A stretch of 64,000 nt of DNA, taken from the NCBI GenBank assembly GCA_000746015.1, contig JQKK01000016.1, positions 1 to 64,000 of the forward strand. Direction: 5' to 3'. Shown here piece after piece: positions 26,116-35,536 of the stretch. The stretch's first letter is position 1, and every line of letters begins with the position of its first letter. A program made the translations under genes and the position numbers. The notes under the pieces were generated by a model. The model saw only the letters and a program-made list of their open reading frames with translations. It did no database searches and was not told the DNA's origin. The stretch is from Lachnospiraceae bacterium MA2020 (GTDB lineage: Bacteria > Bacillota > Clostridia > Lachnospirales > Lachnospiraceae).

Positions 26116-26117
26116 TG

Positions 26118-26147
26118 AAAAAGGAGCCGTCCGAGACAGCTCCTTTA
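26118..26147 (-). terminator. Terminator of LRR gene
   Basis: AAAGGAGCTGTC pairs with GACGGCTCCTTT on the minus strand, followed by Ts, just after the LRR gene stop. Confidence 0.85.
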
Positions 26148-26160
26148 ACATTACTTTAGT

Positions 26161-28752
26161 TTATTTAATCTTAAACTTCATTGTAAACTTCTTACCGTTT
26201 ATTGTATATGGAAGCTTCATACTTCCCTTTCCTGATGCCTTACCTGATACATGCGGATAGCCATCTGCTCCGATAGTGCCAACCTTTATATCAGATATTG
26301 AGCCCTTGCCTGATGCTGAGCCAAATACAGCATTAAGCGGAATATTCTTAAACGGGATATCAAATTCACTTTCTGTACCTATCTGTATCTTCTGCTTCTT
26401 GATAGAAGTAACACCCTTTGCGTTAGATGCCGCATATGAAGTATCGTTAGGATCGATCGCTGTAACCTTTACTTCGACTGTCTTGCTGTCCGCTGTAAAG
26501 GTAACGATGCCATTCTCAACAGACTTCTTGATCTTGAGAACACCCTTCTTGTTGATCTTCATCTGCTTCTTATTTGCCTCAGCAACCTTGAAGTCTGTCG
26601 CACCTGCACACTCAATCTGAATCTTATTACCGGCTGCTACTGTGATATGATTATTAGAAGCTGTTGCATCTATCGTAATCTTACCCATTTTACCTGAAGT
26701 TTCAACCTTTACAGTATCTCCAACAGCTGCAAGACCGCTCTCTTTAGCCTCGGTCGCCTTCTTCTGTTCCTCCGGTACAGCATTAGCTGAAGGTGTAACG
26801 TCTGTTGATGGTTCTGTATTGTCTGAAGGTGTCTTATTTTCTGAAGGTGTCTTGTTTTCTGATGGCGTCTTATTCTCTGAAGGTGTCTTGTTCTCTGATG
26901 GTGTCTTATTTTCAGATGGTGTATCACTGCTGCCGTCATCCTTGTAGATGAGAAGCTTCTTTTCTTTGTCAAGCTTTATGCCATGACTTCCCTTTGCATC
27001 ATCATAAATCAGACTATCAAGATCCTCTATCTTACTTACATCAATCGAAGCAAACTCATTATCCCATGCATCAAGATGCTTGATCTTTGTATTCTTTTCG
27101 ATATTGAGTGCTGCGAGTTTATTATTTGCACAGTCAACAGTCACAAGATCGGGACATCCACTGAGATCGAGTTCTGTGAGCTCATTGTTGCTGACTCTTA
27201 TATTCAAGAGATTCTTGCAGCCAGAAACATTAATACTTGTAAGCTTATTATTGCCTAATTCAATGGATGAAAGGTTTGCAAGTGAAGAAAGGTCAACTGA
27301 TGTGATCTCATTATCTTTTGCAATCAAATTTTCCAGTCCATAGAAAATCTCAATACCCTTCAGGCTCTTAATACCTTTTCCCGTAACTTCTATCGCACCT
27401 TCAATGCCTTCACCCTTTACTGCAGCAATCTCTTCTCCGCTGAGCTTGCCATCTTTATTTGTATCAAAGGTATCAATTACATACTGACGGAAATTTGCAT
27501 CCGGGAAGGTTTCTTCATCAATATCAAGCTTTTTAGGATTATCATATGTAATACACTTGTTGGTTACGTCAAGTGTGCCATCCGGAGCGTTTGTACCGAT
27601 ATCAAAATTAGCTAAACCGCCATATATATATTCTTCTTTTACATGTGAAAGATCTACCTTATTGAAGTAATTATTCCATCCATATAGTCTGTTCAAGCTT
27701 ACGCTGTCACTAACATCAAGAGACGAAATCTCATTATCATCACACTGAAGCCACTCCAAATCAATGCCTGATAAATCCAATGATTGAATTTTGTTCCCTG
27801 AACATTTGAGAGTTCTCAATTTGGTATTATTTCTTACGTCAAGTTTAGAAAGTTTATTATTTTCACAATCTAACCAACCAAGTAATTCATTTGCAGATAA
27901 ATCAAGTTCTGAAATATTATTTTTTCCCAATTCAAGACTTGAAAGTTCAGGACATACAGAAACATCTATACTTTCAAGTTTATTACGCTTCAACGACAAC
28001 CCATAAAGATTAGGGACATCAGAAAGATCAATTTCTGTAAGATTGGCACCATTCATAAAAATGATCCCAACATTTGGACATCCACTAAAATCAGGTTTCT
28101 TCAAACATCCCTTTTGCTCAATACATTGATAATCAAATTGCTCAAATTTATCATTATCACCAAATATGACCTCTTTAAGTGCGTAACAATCCTCAAGTCC
28201 CAAAAAACTCAATTTAGTATTCTTTGATAGATCGAGCTCCGTAAGTCCTGTTATATTGCCACTTGAATCCTCTTCATAAGGATCTTGTATTCTCAGGTAG
28301 TCGATATTAGGGAAAAATTCAATTCCCTTGGTGCTTTTAATCATTTCCCCCGAAGCACCCTTTAGTTCATTTCCATTAAACTGAACACGGGTAACCTGAC
28401 TTCTTTCATCAGCACTCAAGATACCATCATCATTTTGGTCGTATTTTGTTGAACCCCAGTCATGATAACCTACTTGTATGTGCTTTCTAAAGGCTGGATC
28501 TGGAAAATTTGTTTCGTTAATTGCAATATCTCCATCAGCACTTACATCCAGCTTCCCTGAACCTGCGGTGATAACCGGATTCTCATCCTCCTCTGCTACC
28601 TTTTCCGGAGTTTCTAAATTGTCTGTTAACTCAGTAACATCCCCCCCGTTGTTAGAATTTTCAGCATATACAATAGCCGTCTGTGCAGACATAGTCATAG
28701 ACATTGTAAGTATAGCTGACATAGCGATTGCCTGTACTTTTCTTAGCCTCAT
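26161..28752 (-). CDS. Secreted leucine-rich-repeat protein
   Basis: An 863-residue exported protein. A signal peptide occupies about 1-30 (AIAMSAILTMSMTMSAQT, cleavage near the following Ala-Glu). Two calcium-loop-like segments, YDQNDDGILSADE and FDTNKDGKLSGEE, precede two blocks of internalin-like LRRs (units such as LTELDLSKNTKLSFLGL). A spacer repeats TPSENK five times (six-residue period), then comes a beta-rich C-terminal region ending in KFTMKFKIK. There is no LPXTG motif or membrane anchor. Role in adhesion or binding is inferred from LRR architecture only. The ATG follows GAGGGAG. Confidence 0.88.
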   Translation of the reverse strand: MRLRKVQAIAMSAILTMSMTMSAQTAIVYAENSNNGGDVTELTDNLETPEKVAEEDENPVITAGSGKLDVSADGDIAINETNFPDPAFRKHIQVGYHDWGSTKYDQNDDGILSADERSQVTRVQFNGNELKGASGEMIKSTKGIEFFPNIDYLRIQDPYEEDSSGNITGLTELDLSKNTKLSFLGLEDCYALKEVIFGDNDKFEQFDYQCIEQKGCLKKPDFSGCPNVGIIFMNGANLTEIDLSDVPNLYGLSLKRNKLESIDVSVCPELSSLELGKNNISELDLSANELLGWLDCENNKLSKLDVRNNTKLRTLKCSGNKIQSLDLSGIDLEWLQCDDNEISSLDVSDSVSLNRLYGWNNYFNKVDLSHVKEEYIYGGLANFDIGTNAPDGTLDVTNKCITYDNPKKLDIDEETFPDANFRQYVIDTFDTNKDGKLSGEEIAAVKGEGIEGAIEVTGKGIKSLKGIEIFYGLENLIAKDNEITSVDLSSLANLSSIELGNNKLTSINVSGCKNLLNIRVSNNELTELDLSGCPDLVTVDCANNKLAALNIEKNTKIKHLDAWDNEFASIDVSKIEDLDSLIYDDAKGSHGIKLDKEKKLLIYKDDGSSDTPSENKTPSENKTPSENKTPSENKTPSENKTPSDNTEPSTDVTPSANAVPEEQKKATEAKESGLAAVGDTVKVETSGKMGKITIDATASNNHITVAAGNKIQIECAGATDFKVAEANKKQMKINKKGVLKIKKSVENGIVTFTADSKTVEVKVTAIDPNDTSYAASNAKGVTSIKKQKIQIGTESEFDIPFKNIPLNAVFGSASGKGSISDIKVGTIGADGYPHVSGKASGKGSMKLPYTINGKKFTMKFKIK
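26820..26931 (-). repeat. 18-bp tandem repeat coding TPSENK
   Basis: Inside the LRR gene, an 18-bp unit encoding Thr-Pro-Ser-Glu-Asn-Lys recurs five to six times with third-base differences. It forms a flexible linker between the LRR blocks and the C-terminal region and could vary in copy number. Confidence 0.85.
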
Positions 28753-29063
28753 CTACTCCCTCGCTTTCCCGACACCATATTTTTCAATACGCGCTTAAAG
28801 CGGCATTACTAAATAGTGTCTTAACAAATAATGAATAATTACTGAATCATTATAACATATAGTTGTCTGAATATTTAGTAGATATGACATAAATTGTGTA
28901 CTTTATTATATGCTGTATACACGTTTTCATCTTACTCAAGCCAGTAATTTTAGAGCCCAAAAAAGAAAGCCCCAGAGTCTAGCACACTCTGGGGCTTTTG
29001 CCATGGAACTTTTGCTCGAAAATTCCTTACCTATTCCCTAGTATAGCAGATATATGATAAAAG
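28753..29063. other. Intergenic region with LRR promoter and HAD terminator
   Basis: No gene seen. It holds a minus-strand TATAAT (28849-28854) about 95 nt before the LRR gene, with a poor -35, and a strong terminator at 28966-28998. The rest is AT-rich without clear structure. Confidence 0.6.
28966..28998 (-). terminator. Terminator of nucleotidyltransferase-HAD pair
   Basis: AAAGCCCCAGAGT pairs with ACTCTGGGGCTTT almost perfectly, with T-runs on the minus-strand side. Confidence 0.85.
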
Positions 29064-29795
29064 TCAAATCCTCACACTTCCAAGCCTTATCCCACCATCA
29101 CTCAATATACATTCCCTATAATTGTCTATCCTGTCTGTCACTTTGAGTTCTTCTATGAGACGGCGGTCAGCTTCACCTGCATGCGGAGTATACCATACTG
29201 GTATCATTCCTGCTCCTTTTGCGCCCTGCATATCGTTTTTTGCATCGTCTCCGATAAATACGCACTCATCACAGCTGATGCCAAGTTTACCGAGCGCATA
29301 GTCAAAAAATGGCTTTGTAGGCTTCTCTGCAGCAGCTTCCTCACTCGTAACCATGCAGTCAACATACTGGGATATCCCGAGTGCTCTGATCTTTTCAAAC
29401 TGCACAAAAGCTGTCATATTTGTTCCAATTCCAATCTTTATCCCCTTATTTTTGAGTGCCTCAAGCAGTTCAACAAGTCCCTCTTCCACTTTCATATTTC
29501 TAATAAGGGTATTCCAGTAAGTCATTGCAAGCTCCATTGCATGCGGAAACACCGGAAGACCTCGCTTTTCAAGAAAGTACTGGGAACGCACAAGACGGTT
29601 ATGATATGCAGGATTTTCCATACCCATGCGGTCCATCACAGCATCATAGGCTTCTTTCCAGCCCCTCTCGGCTTCATCGATGCTCATGCCAAAATGGACA
29701 TTACAGTACCTTGCAAAAGCTTCTGCTCCGAGCTTTGTTGTCGTGCTGAAATCATAAAGTGTATTATCAATATCAAAAATCACTGCTTTTATCAT
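29064..29795 (-). CDS. HAD superfamily hydrolase (subfamily IA)
   Basis: A 243-residue cytoplasmic phosphatase-like protein. HAD motifs are complete: DIDNTLYDF (nucleophile Asp and acid Asp), GIGTNMT, EKPTKPFFDYAL with the Lys, and FIGDDAKNDMQGA. A helical cap lies between motifs I and II. Closest resemblance is to YjjG-type nucleotidases, but specificity cannot be read from sequence. It follows the nucleotidyltransferase gene by 26 nt, so it may dephosphorylate a sugar or nucleotide intermediate in the same pathway (inference). Confidence 0.88.
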   Translation of the reverse strand: MIKAVIFDIDNTLYDFSTTTKLGAEAFARYCNVHFGMSIDEAERGWKEAYDAVMDRMGMENPAYHNRLVRSQYFLEKRGLPVFPHAMELAMTYWNTLIRNMKVEEGLVELLEALKNKGIKIGIGTNMTAFVQFEKIRALGISQYVDCMVTSEEAAAEKPTKPFFDYALGKLGISCDECVFIGDDAKNDMQGAKGAGMIPVWYTPHAGEADRRLIEELKVTDRIDNYRECILSDGGIRLGSVRI

Positions 29796-29821
29796 ATTGT
29801 GACGCCTTTCTCTACAATTCT

Positions 29822-30553
29822 TTATTTCAAAAATTCCTCAAGTTCCTCAGGTGTTCCAAGTACATGCACCTTATCCGGTGAAATATCGGATATATATATT
29901 TCTCCATTCTTTGAAAGCAGGTAATCATACAACGGTGCTACATATTTCTCACCGTTTACAAGCTCTCTCTCCTCCCCATAATATTCATTATAAAGGTCAC
30001 TGTAAAGTCCGCAAGTTTTGAAATAATACGCACCGAGTGTACAGTAATCAGATATCCTCTGTTTTTCCCTGATCTCAGCCACTTTTCCTTCCTCATCAAG
30101 TCTTACAAAACTCCAGTGGTCTCCCTCTGCCCTAAAGCATGGGATAAAACCGTCCCCCTTCAACTCTGCACTATTCATCTCTCCGGCTTCTACATAAGTA
30201 TCTATGTTGTAAATAAGAAGTGCATTGTCTTTTTTCCAGTATTTTGATGCAAGCATAGCGGTAGTTGCCTGCCCGTCAGTGAGATAATCTATCATTATTA
30301 CATGATAATTATCGAGTCCCATCTCGCTGCACTTATTTTTTATAAACTGCTCAGCATCACACGTCTCATCCTTCATTGCGATAAAAATATACTGATCAAC
30401 ATCCTGTCTATAGCCCTCAAGACTTATCATCGACCATTCAAACAAGGTCTTTCCCTTTGCATCTATCATATATTTAGGCACAGTATATCCTGCCCTGCGA
30501 AAGCGTGAGCCAAGCCCTCCCATAGTTATAACTACATCAATTTTCTTATCCAT
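29822..30553 (-). CDS. Sugar-phosphate nucleotidyltransferase family protein
   Basis: A 243-residue GT-A-fold nucleotidyltransferase. The N-terminal MGGLGSRFRRAGYTVPKYM is the nucleotide-binding signature of sugar-1-phosphate nucleotidyltransferases. LIYNIDTYVEAG carries the metal-binding Asp in place of the more usual NGD. I start at MDKKIDVVITMGG because GGAGAGG lies three bases upstream; a further ten residues upstream are possible without a ribosome site. The substrate sugar is unknown. It and the HAD gene form a two-gene unit that a MITE-like insertion now separates from the next upstream gene. Confidence 0.82.
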   Translation of the reverse strand: MDKKIDVVITMGGLGSRFRRAGYTVPKYMIDAKGKTLFEWSMISLEGYRQDVDQYIFIAMKDETCDAEQFIKNKCSEMGLDNYHVIMIDYLTDGQATTAMLASKYWKKDNALLIYNIDTYVEAGEMNSAELKGDGFIPCFRAEGDHWSFVRLDEEGKVAEIREKQRISDYCTLGAYYFKTCGLYSDLYNEYYGEERELVNGEKYVAPLYDYLLSKNGEIYISDISPDKVHVLGTPEELEEFLK

Positions 30554-30582
30554 AAACCTCTCCTCTGTCACCATGTCTATCA

Positions 30583-30744
30583 CCGATTATGTTACTGTTC
30601 ACTCGCTTACAGCTCGCTCCAGTAACGAGTTTTGCCAATGCAGATTGCCTTCGGCAATGGGCAAAACTCAATGCCCTGCGTAATTTGTTGGGGCATAACT
30701 GCGCAGCTAGTGCGCAGTTTGCCTGTGAACTGTAACCCGATTAT
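30583..30744. mobile_element. MITE-like palindromic element with 8-bp direct repeats
   Basis: A 146-bp element (30591-30736) is bounded by 12-bp inverted ends, GTTACTGTTCAC and GTGAACTGTAAC (11 of 12 pair). The direct repeat CCGATTAT abuts it exactly on both sides (30583-30590 and 30737-30744), as expected of a target duplication. Inside are three strong hairpins: GAGTTTTGCC/GGCAAAACTC (30627-30669), ATGCCC/GGGCAT (30671-30696) and AACTGCGCA/TGCGCAGTT (30697-30719). No coding capacity. It would need a transposase encoded elsewhere. Confidence 0.75.
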
Positions 30745-30781
30745 AACACAGATCAATTTCTTTGAAATTCCTTTACATCAA

Positions 30782-30815
30782 AAAGGCGGCTGCATTTTTA
30801 CGTGCAGCCGCCTTT
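30782..30815 (-). terminator. Terminator of cellobiose phosphorylase gene
   Basis: AAAGGCGGCTGCA pairs with TGCAGCCGCCTTT, followed by Ts on the minus strand. Confidence 0.9.
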
Positions 30816-30826
30816 ATCATTATTTA

Positions 30827-33283
30827 TTATCCCATTGTCACAACAACGTCTACGCTCTTCTTGCCTTCTACAGCCGAAAGAGGGATAGTTGCTGTATCTG
30901 TATATGTCTGTCCATCCACTGTAAGTGATGCAACACCACTCTGTGCATGAGCCTTGTTATCAATAGTGATATTGTAGTTTACACCACGATATGTTCTCTT
31001 AAGTGTGTATCCTTCAAGACTGTCCGGAATACATGGTGTGATCTCAAGTCCGTCAAGTGTAGGCTTGATACCAAGGATATACTGGCTCATAACTGTAAAT
31101 GTCCATGCAGCAGTACCTGTAAGCCATGAATTCTTACCTTCACCCGGATGCTCAGCGTCACGTCCTGCTACCATCTGGCAGTATACGTAAGGCTCTGTAC
31201 GGTGAATCTCTGAAATCTCCTCAAGGTAGATAGGACATGTCTTCTTAAACACTTCAAATGCTCTGTTTCCGTGACCAACAACAGTCTCAGCTGCTGCGAT
31301 CCAAGGATTGTTGTGGCAGAAGATACCGCCATTCTCCTTGTATCCCGGTGGATAAGAAGAAATCTCACCAAGCTCGACATGATATCTGTGATAAGCCGGC
31401 TGGTTAAGAATGATACCATACTCACACTCCAGTCTTTCTTCGACTGACTTAAGAGCCTTCTCAGCCTTTCCGTTTTCAACGCCGATACCAGCCATTACGC
31501 ACATACCCTGTGGCTCGATAAAAATCTTACCCTCACGGCACTCATTAGATCCTACCGGCTTTGAGTAAGCATCAAATGCTCTGATGAACCATTCGCCATC
31601 CCATCCTGCAGTCTCTACAGCCTTTACCATCTCAGCTACTTCAGCCCTTACAGTCATTGCCTCGTCGCCAAGATTAATGTGCTCAAGGATGTCAGCATAC
31701 TCATTTCCATACTTAACAAACATGCCTGCGATAAATACAGACTCAGCAACAGGGCCTTCGCTTGGTCCTGTGATCTGGAAGCTCTCTCCAGGTGTCTCTG
31801 AGAAGCAGTTAAGATTCAGACAGTCATTCCAGTCAGCTCTTCCGATAAGTGGAAGGTTATGTGGTCCCTTATGAGTAACTGTATAATTAAAGCTTCTTCT
31901 AAGATGCTCGATCAAAGGCTTTGCATCTGAGAAATCGCTGTCCCATGCGCACTTCTCATCAAGGATAGAGTAGTCACCTGTCTCAGCAAGATAAGCGTGT
32001 GTACCTGCAATGAGCCAGAGCGGATCATCGTTAAATCCACCACCGATCGCAGCATTTCCCTTCTTTGTAAGTGGCTGGTACTGATGGTAAGCTGAGCCAT
32101 CAGGAAGCTGAGTATTTGCTATATCAAGGATTCTCTCTCTTGCTCTGTCCGGGATGAGGTGTACAAATCCAAGCAGATCCTGGCAGCTGTCACGGAATCC
32201 CATTCCTCTGCCCATGCCGCTCTCAAAGTAAGATGCAGAACGTGACATGTTGAATGTAACCATGCACTGATACTGATTCCAGATATTTACAACTCGGTTG
32301 AGCTTCTCATCCTTTGTATTTACAGAGTATGTTGAAAGAAGCTTATCCCAATATGCATGCAGTTCATCGAGTGCAGCGTCAACCTGTGCATCCTCTTTAT
32401 ACTTTGCAAGAAGCTTGTCAGCAGGCTCTTTATTGATGATTCCAGAATATGGATCGTCATTCTCCCACTTCTTTTCTACCGGATTCTCACAGTAGCCAAG
32501 TACAAATATGAAAGAAGTACTCTCGCCCGGAGAAAGCTCTGCTTCCAAGTGGTGTGATCCGATCGGCTGCCAGCCATGTGCTACAGAATTCTTGCTCTTT
32601 CCGCTCTTTACTACTTCAGGATTATGGAACCCGTTATAAAGACCTACAAATGCCTCACGCTCTGTATCAAAGCCTGCAATCGGCTTATTTACTGAGTAAA
32701 CAGCATAGTGATTGCGTCTCTCACGATACTCTGTCTTATGATAGATAGTGCTTCCAATAACCTCTACTTCACCTGTAGAGAAGTTTCTCTGGAAGTTTGT
32801 AGAGTCATCCTCTGCATTCCAAAGGCAGAACTCAACAAAACTGAAAAGATCAAGCTTCTTAGCTGCATCACTCTCATTTGTAAGTGTGATCCTATTTATC
32901 TCGCAAGTATCAGAAACCGGAACAAATGCTTCAAGCTTAGCATGTACACCGTTCTTTGAGCTCTCGATAACAGTATAGCCAAGTCCATGACGGCACTGAT
33001 ATGAATCAGGCTCAGTCTGTGTAGGCTGCCAGCCCGGATTCCAGATAGTCTCGCCATCCTTTATATAGTAGTATCTTCCGCCATTGTCGAGCGGGCAGTT
33101 ATTATAGCGATATCTTGTCAGACGCAGAAGCTTTGCATCCTTATAAAATGAATATCCGCCTGCCGTATTAGAAATAAGGCTGAAGAAATCATTTGATCCA
33201 AGGTAGTTGATCCAAGGAAGTGGTGTTCTTGGCGTGTCGATAACATACTCTTTTTTCACGTCATCAAAATGTCCGAATTTCAT
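30827..33283 (-). CDS. Cellobiose phosphorylase (GH94)
   Basis: The 818-residue cytoplasmic enzyme splits cellobiose with phosphate to glucose 1-phosphate and glucose, saving ATP. GH94 hallmarks: N-terminal [33 protein letters not shown], and the catalytic Asp region [11 protein letters not shown]. Length equals characterised cellobiose phosphorylases; a cellodextrin phosphorylase would be longer. ACGGAGG lies six bases before the ATG. A LacI-type operator sits in the leader and the LacI gene is directly upstream, so induction by a cello-sugar is likely. No transporter gene is adjacent. Confidence 0.93.
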   Translation of the reverse strand: MKFGHFDDVKKEYVIDTPRTPLPWINYLGSNDFFSLISNTAGGYSFYKDAKLLRLTRYRYNNCPLDNGGRYYYIKDGETIWNPGWQPTQTEPDSYQCRHGLGYTVIESSKNGVHAKLEAFVPVSDTCEINRITLTNESDAAKKLDLFSFVEFCLWNAEDDSTNFQRNFSTGEVEVIGSTIYHKTEYRERRNHYAVYSVNKPIAGFDTEREAFVGLYNGFHNPEVVKSGKSKNSVAHGWQPIGSHHLEAELSPGESTSFIFVLGYCENPVEKKWENDDPYSGIINKEPADKLLAKYKEDAQVDAALDELHAYWDKLLSTYSVNTKDEKLNRVVNIWNQYQCMVTFNMSRSASYFESGMGRGMGFRDSCQDLLGFVHLIPDRARERILDIANTQLPDGSAYHQYQPLTKKGNAAIGGGFNDDPLWLIAGTHAYLAETGDYSILDEKCAWDSDFSDAKPLIEHLRRSFNYTVTHKGPHNLPLIGRADWNDCLNLNCFSETPGESFQITGPSEGPVAESVFIAGMFVKYGNEYADILEHINLGDEAMTVRAEVAEMVKAVETAGWDGEWFIRAFDAYSKPVGSNECREGKIFIEPQGMCVMAGIGVENGKAEKALKSVEERLECEYGIILNQPAYHRYHVELGEISSYPPGYKENGGIFCHNNPWIAAAETVVGHGNRAFEVFKKTCPIYLEEISEIHRTEPYVYCQMVAGRDAEHPGEGKNSWLTGTAAWTFTVMSQYILGIKPTLDGLEITPCIPDSLEGYTLKRTYRGVNYNITIDNKAHAQSGVASLTVDGQTYTDTATIPLSAVEGKKSVDVVVTMG

Positions 33284-33304
33284 GAAATACCTCCGTAAAA
33301 TAGC

Positions 33305-33318
33305 CGAAATCGTTTTCG
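33305..33318. promoter_or_regulatory. LacI-family operator before cellobiose phosphorylase
   Basis: CGAAATCGTTTTCG, a near-palindromic 14-mer with central CG, lies 22 bases before the ATG. The identical 14-mer occurs before the lacI-type gene (34390-34403). Confidence 0.8.
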
Positions 33319-33335
33319 TTTTTCTTTATAAAATA

Positions 33336-33355
33336 CGCCAGCCTTTACACTGGCG
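33336..33355 (-). terminator. Weak hairpin after lacI-type gene
   Basis: CGCCAG pairs with CTGGCG; the following minus-strand sequence is T-rich (TATTTTATAAAG) but not a pure T-run. It may partly uncouple the regulator from cellobiose phosphorylase. Confidence 0.5.
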
Positions 33356-33373
33356 AATTTATCATTATTAAGT

Positions 33374-34375
33374 TTAGATCTTTGTCACACTCTTCCCCGT
33401 CAGAAGTCTGCCATCGACCTTTATCTGCTCAGGTTTTGCATCCCTGTCCTCTATGTGTGAAATAAGCTTTCTCGCTGCCCTGCGTCCTATCTCCTCACTG
33501 TCCTGCTGATATGTAGTAAGCTGAGGCCTCAGGCACTGCGAAAGATTGATACCGTCATAACCGGTAACACTTACATCCTTTGGAACTTCAAGCCCCATCT
33601 TCTCAAGCTCAGACATACCTCCAAGGTATGCAAAATCATCAGGATACATGATAACTGTAGGCGGCTCTTTTAAGCTCATAAGCTTCCGCGTTGCCTCAGA
33701 GCAGATCTTTGTATCGTGGTATGCGCCCTCTATCTCATACTCAGGCGGTATATTCACGCCATAGTCTGCAAGAGCACTATAAAATCCATCAAGTCGTTTG
33801 CGTGTAACGCATGTATCCTCACCATGAATGATAGCGATCTTTTTATGTCCCATATTTAAAAGGTACTCTGTAAGTACGTAGCTTCCCTCAAAGTCATCCG
33901 ACATGACACTGCTCTTGCCCGGATACTGGTAATCTATCGTAACTGTAGGTATATCGCTGTTTACGAGCTCGACTACTTCCTTATTTTCAAAATCAACACA
34001 TGCTATAAGTACACCGTCACATCTTCTGTACTTTGCATGCTCAAGAAATGTCGCCTCAGTACCGCCTATCGAGTGGTTGATAAACGTAATATCATATCCA
34101 AGCTTCTCAAACTCTATCTTTGCACTATTTAATATTGAAGAAAAGAACTCATGCGTAAGTCCTGAATCTGTATCATCCACAAAAAGCACACCTATATTGT
34201 GGGATGAGTTGATCTTAAGCTGCCTTGCCGCTATATTAGGATGATAATTTGCTTCCTTTGCAAATGCTCTTATTTTTGCTGCTGTCTCAGCATTTATATC
34301 CGAGTAACCATTCAAAGCCTTACTGACTGTGGCTGTGGATACTCCCATTGCTTTAGCTATATCTTTAATTGTCAT
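33374..34375 (-). CDS. LacI family transcriptional regulator
   Basis: A 333-residue repressor. The N-terminal helix-turn-helix and hinge (MTIKDIAKAMGVSTATVSKA) are classic LacI/GalR; the remainder is a periplasmic-binding-like sugar domain (IGVLFVDDTDSG; TEYLLNMGHKKIAIIHG; VTGYDGINLSQCLRPQLTT). It lies directly upstream of cellobiose phosphorylase, and both genes have the same operator. Its own operator spans the predicted start of transcription, so autorepression is expected. The inducer is probably cellobiose or a derivative (inference from neighbourhood). Confidence 0.93.
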   Translation of the reverse strand: MTIKDIAKAMGVSTATVSKALNGYSDINAETAAKIRAFAKEANYHPNIAARQLKINSSHNIGVLFVDDTDSGLTHEFFSSILNSAKIEFEKLGYDITFINHSIGGTEATFLEHAKYRRCDGVLIACVDFENKEVVELVNSDIPTVTIDYQYPGKSSVMSDDFEGSYVLTEYLLNMGHKKIAIIHGEDTCVTRKRLDGFYSALADYGVNIPPEYEIEGAYHDTKICSEATRKLMSLKEPPTVIMYPDDFAYLGGMSELEKMGLEVPKDVSVTGYDGINLSQCLRPQLTTYQQDSEEIGRRAARKLISHIEDRDAKPEQIKVDGRLLTGKSVTKI

Positions 34376-34389
34376 GATACTGTTAACTC

Positions 34390-34403
34390 CGAAATCGTTT
34401 TCG
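34390..34403. promoter_or_regulatory. LacI-family operator before lacI-type gene
   Basis: The same CGAAATCGTTTTCG 14-mer as at 33305. It lies immediately downstream of the -10 box (34411-34416, minus strand), covering +1 to about +14, a placement that blocks transcription. Confidence 0.8.
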
Positions 34404-34410
34404 TCCTTTT

Positions 34411-34439
34411 ATTCTATAATATCTGATAAAAATAATCAA
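34411..34439 (-). promoter_or_regulatory. Promoter of lacI-type gene
   Basis: Minus strand: -35 TTGATT (34434-34439), 17 bp, -10 TAGAAT (34411-34416). Confidence 0.6.
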
Positions 34440-34467
34440 CCCCTTTTTATTCTATTTTACCACTTTC

Positions 34468-34496
34468 TTGACCTTTGTGAAGTTTAATGATATATT
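34468..34496 (+). promoter_or_regulatory. Promoter of ptb-buk
   Basis: TTGACC (34468-34473), 17-bp spacer, TATATT (34491-34496) on the plus strand. The leader is about 100 nt and ends in a strong AAGGAG ribosome site. Confidence 0.7.
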
Positions 34497-34600
34497 TTTA
34501 ACAAACGGTTTTTTTGATGCCTGCAGCATTCATTACGTGAATTCGAGACACTTCGCAGACATCATTTGACGCAATCATTTATTTTAGTAAGGAGATTACA

Positions 34601-35518
34601 ATGGGCAAGCATTTTGAGGACCTGATCGCTCAGGTCAAGAAGTATCCTATGAAAAAGCTCTCTGTTGCTGCAGCCGCTGATTCCAACGTACTCGCAGCCG
34701 TAAAAGAGGCAAAAGAAAAGGGAATCGCTGACGCAATCCTTTTTGGCGACGAGGCAAAAATTAAAGAGATCGCTGCCGAGATTGGTATGGACGCTAGCCA
34801 GTTTGAGATTCACGACATCGCTGATCCTGTAGAGGCTGCACATGAGGCAGTTAAGCTCGTACACGACGGCGGCGCAGATATGTATATGAAGGGCCTTATC
34901 TCAAGTAAGGATTTCCTTAAGAGCATACTTGATAAGGAAGTTGGACTTCGTACAGGCAAGAAGCTCTCACACGTTTGTGTATTTGAGATCAAGGGCATTG
35001 AGCAGCTCCTCTTCCTTACAGACGTTGCATTCCAGACATATCCTACTCTTGAGGACAAGGTAGATATCATCGCTAACACAGTAGAAGTAGCTAATGCATG
35101 CGGCATTGAGAATCCTAAGGTTGCTCCACTTGCTGCAGTTGAAGTTGTAAATCCTAAGATGCCTGTTACTGTTGAGGCTGCCGAGCTCGTTAAGATGAAC
35201 GAGGAAGGCAAGATCACAGGCTGCATCGTTGACGGACCACTTTCACTCGATATGGCTATCTCTCGTGAGGCATGTGAGCACAAGGGTGCGCTTGACCGCA
35301 AGATCGTTGGTGATGCTGACATCCTTCTTTTCCCAGATATCCACGCTGGAAATATCGCTTACAAGTTCATTGTACATACTACAGAGTTCCTTAACGGCTG
35401 TATCCTTACAGGTACTAAGGCTCCTGCTATCCTTACAAGCCGCTCAGACAGCACTGAGACAAAGCTTAATTCTATTGCTCTCGCATCTGTTGTTGCAGAG
35501 CACTTAAAAAATAAATAA
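34601..35518 (+). CDS. ptb: Phosphate butyryltransferase
   Basis: Ptb converts butyryl-CoA and phosphate to butyryl phosphate and CoA in the cytoplasm. The 305-residue protein belongs to the phosphate acetyl/butyryltransferase family, with the usual C-terminal DGPLSLDMAIS and the DILLFPDIHAGNIAYK segment. Length is that of Ptb rather than Pta. It is followed 18 nt later by butyrate kinase, which makes the assignment firm. ptb-buk gives the substrate-level ATP step for the butyryl-CoA made by the minus-strand operon at 38-44 kb. Confidence 0.95.
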   Translation: MGKHFEDLIAQVKKYPMKKLSVAAAADSNVLAAVKEAKEKGIADAILFGDEAKIKEIAAEIGMDASQFEIHDIADPVEAAHEAVKLVHDGGADMYMKGLISSKDFLKSILDKEVGLRTGKKLSHVCVFEIKGIEQLLFLTDVAFQTYPTLEDKVDIIANTVEVANACGIENPKVAPLAAVEVVNPKMPVTVEAAELVKMNEEGKITGCIVDGPLSLDMAISREACEHKGALDRKIVGDADILLFPDIHAGNIAYKFIVHTTEFLNGCILTGTKAPAILTSRSDSTETKLNSIALASVVAEHLKNK

Positions 35519-35536
35519 TTTAGGGGGTATTTTGTA

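Noticed and set aside
30583-30744. CRISPR-like or rho-independent attenuator
   Set aside because: Repeats are inverted, not direct spaced repeats, and no T-run follows; the exact flanking duplication fits an inserted element better.
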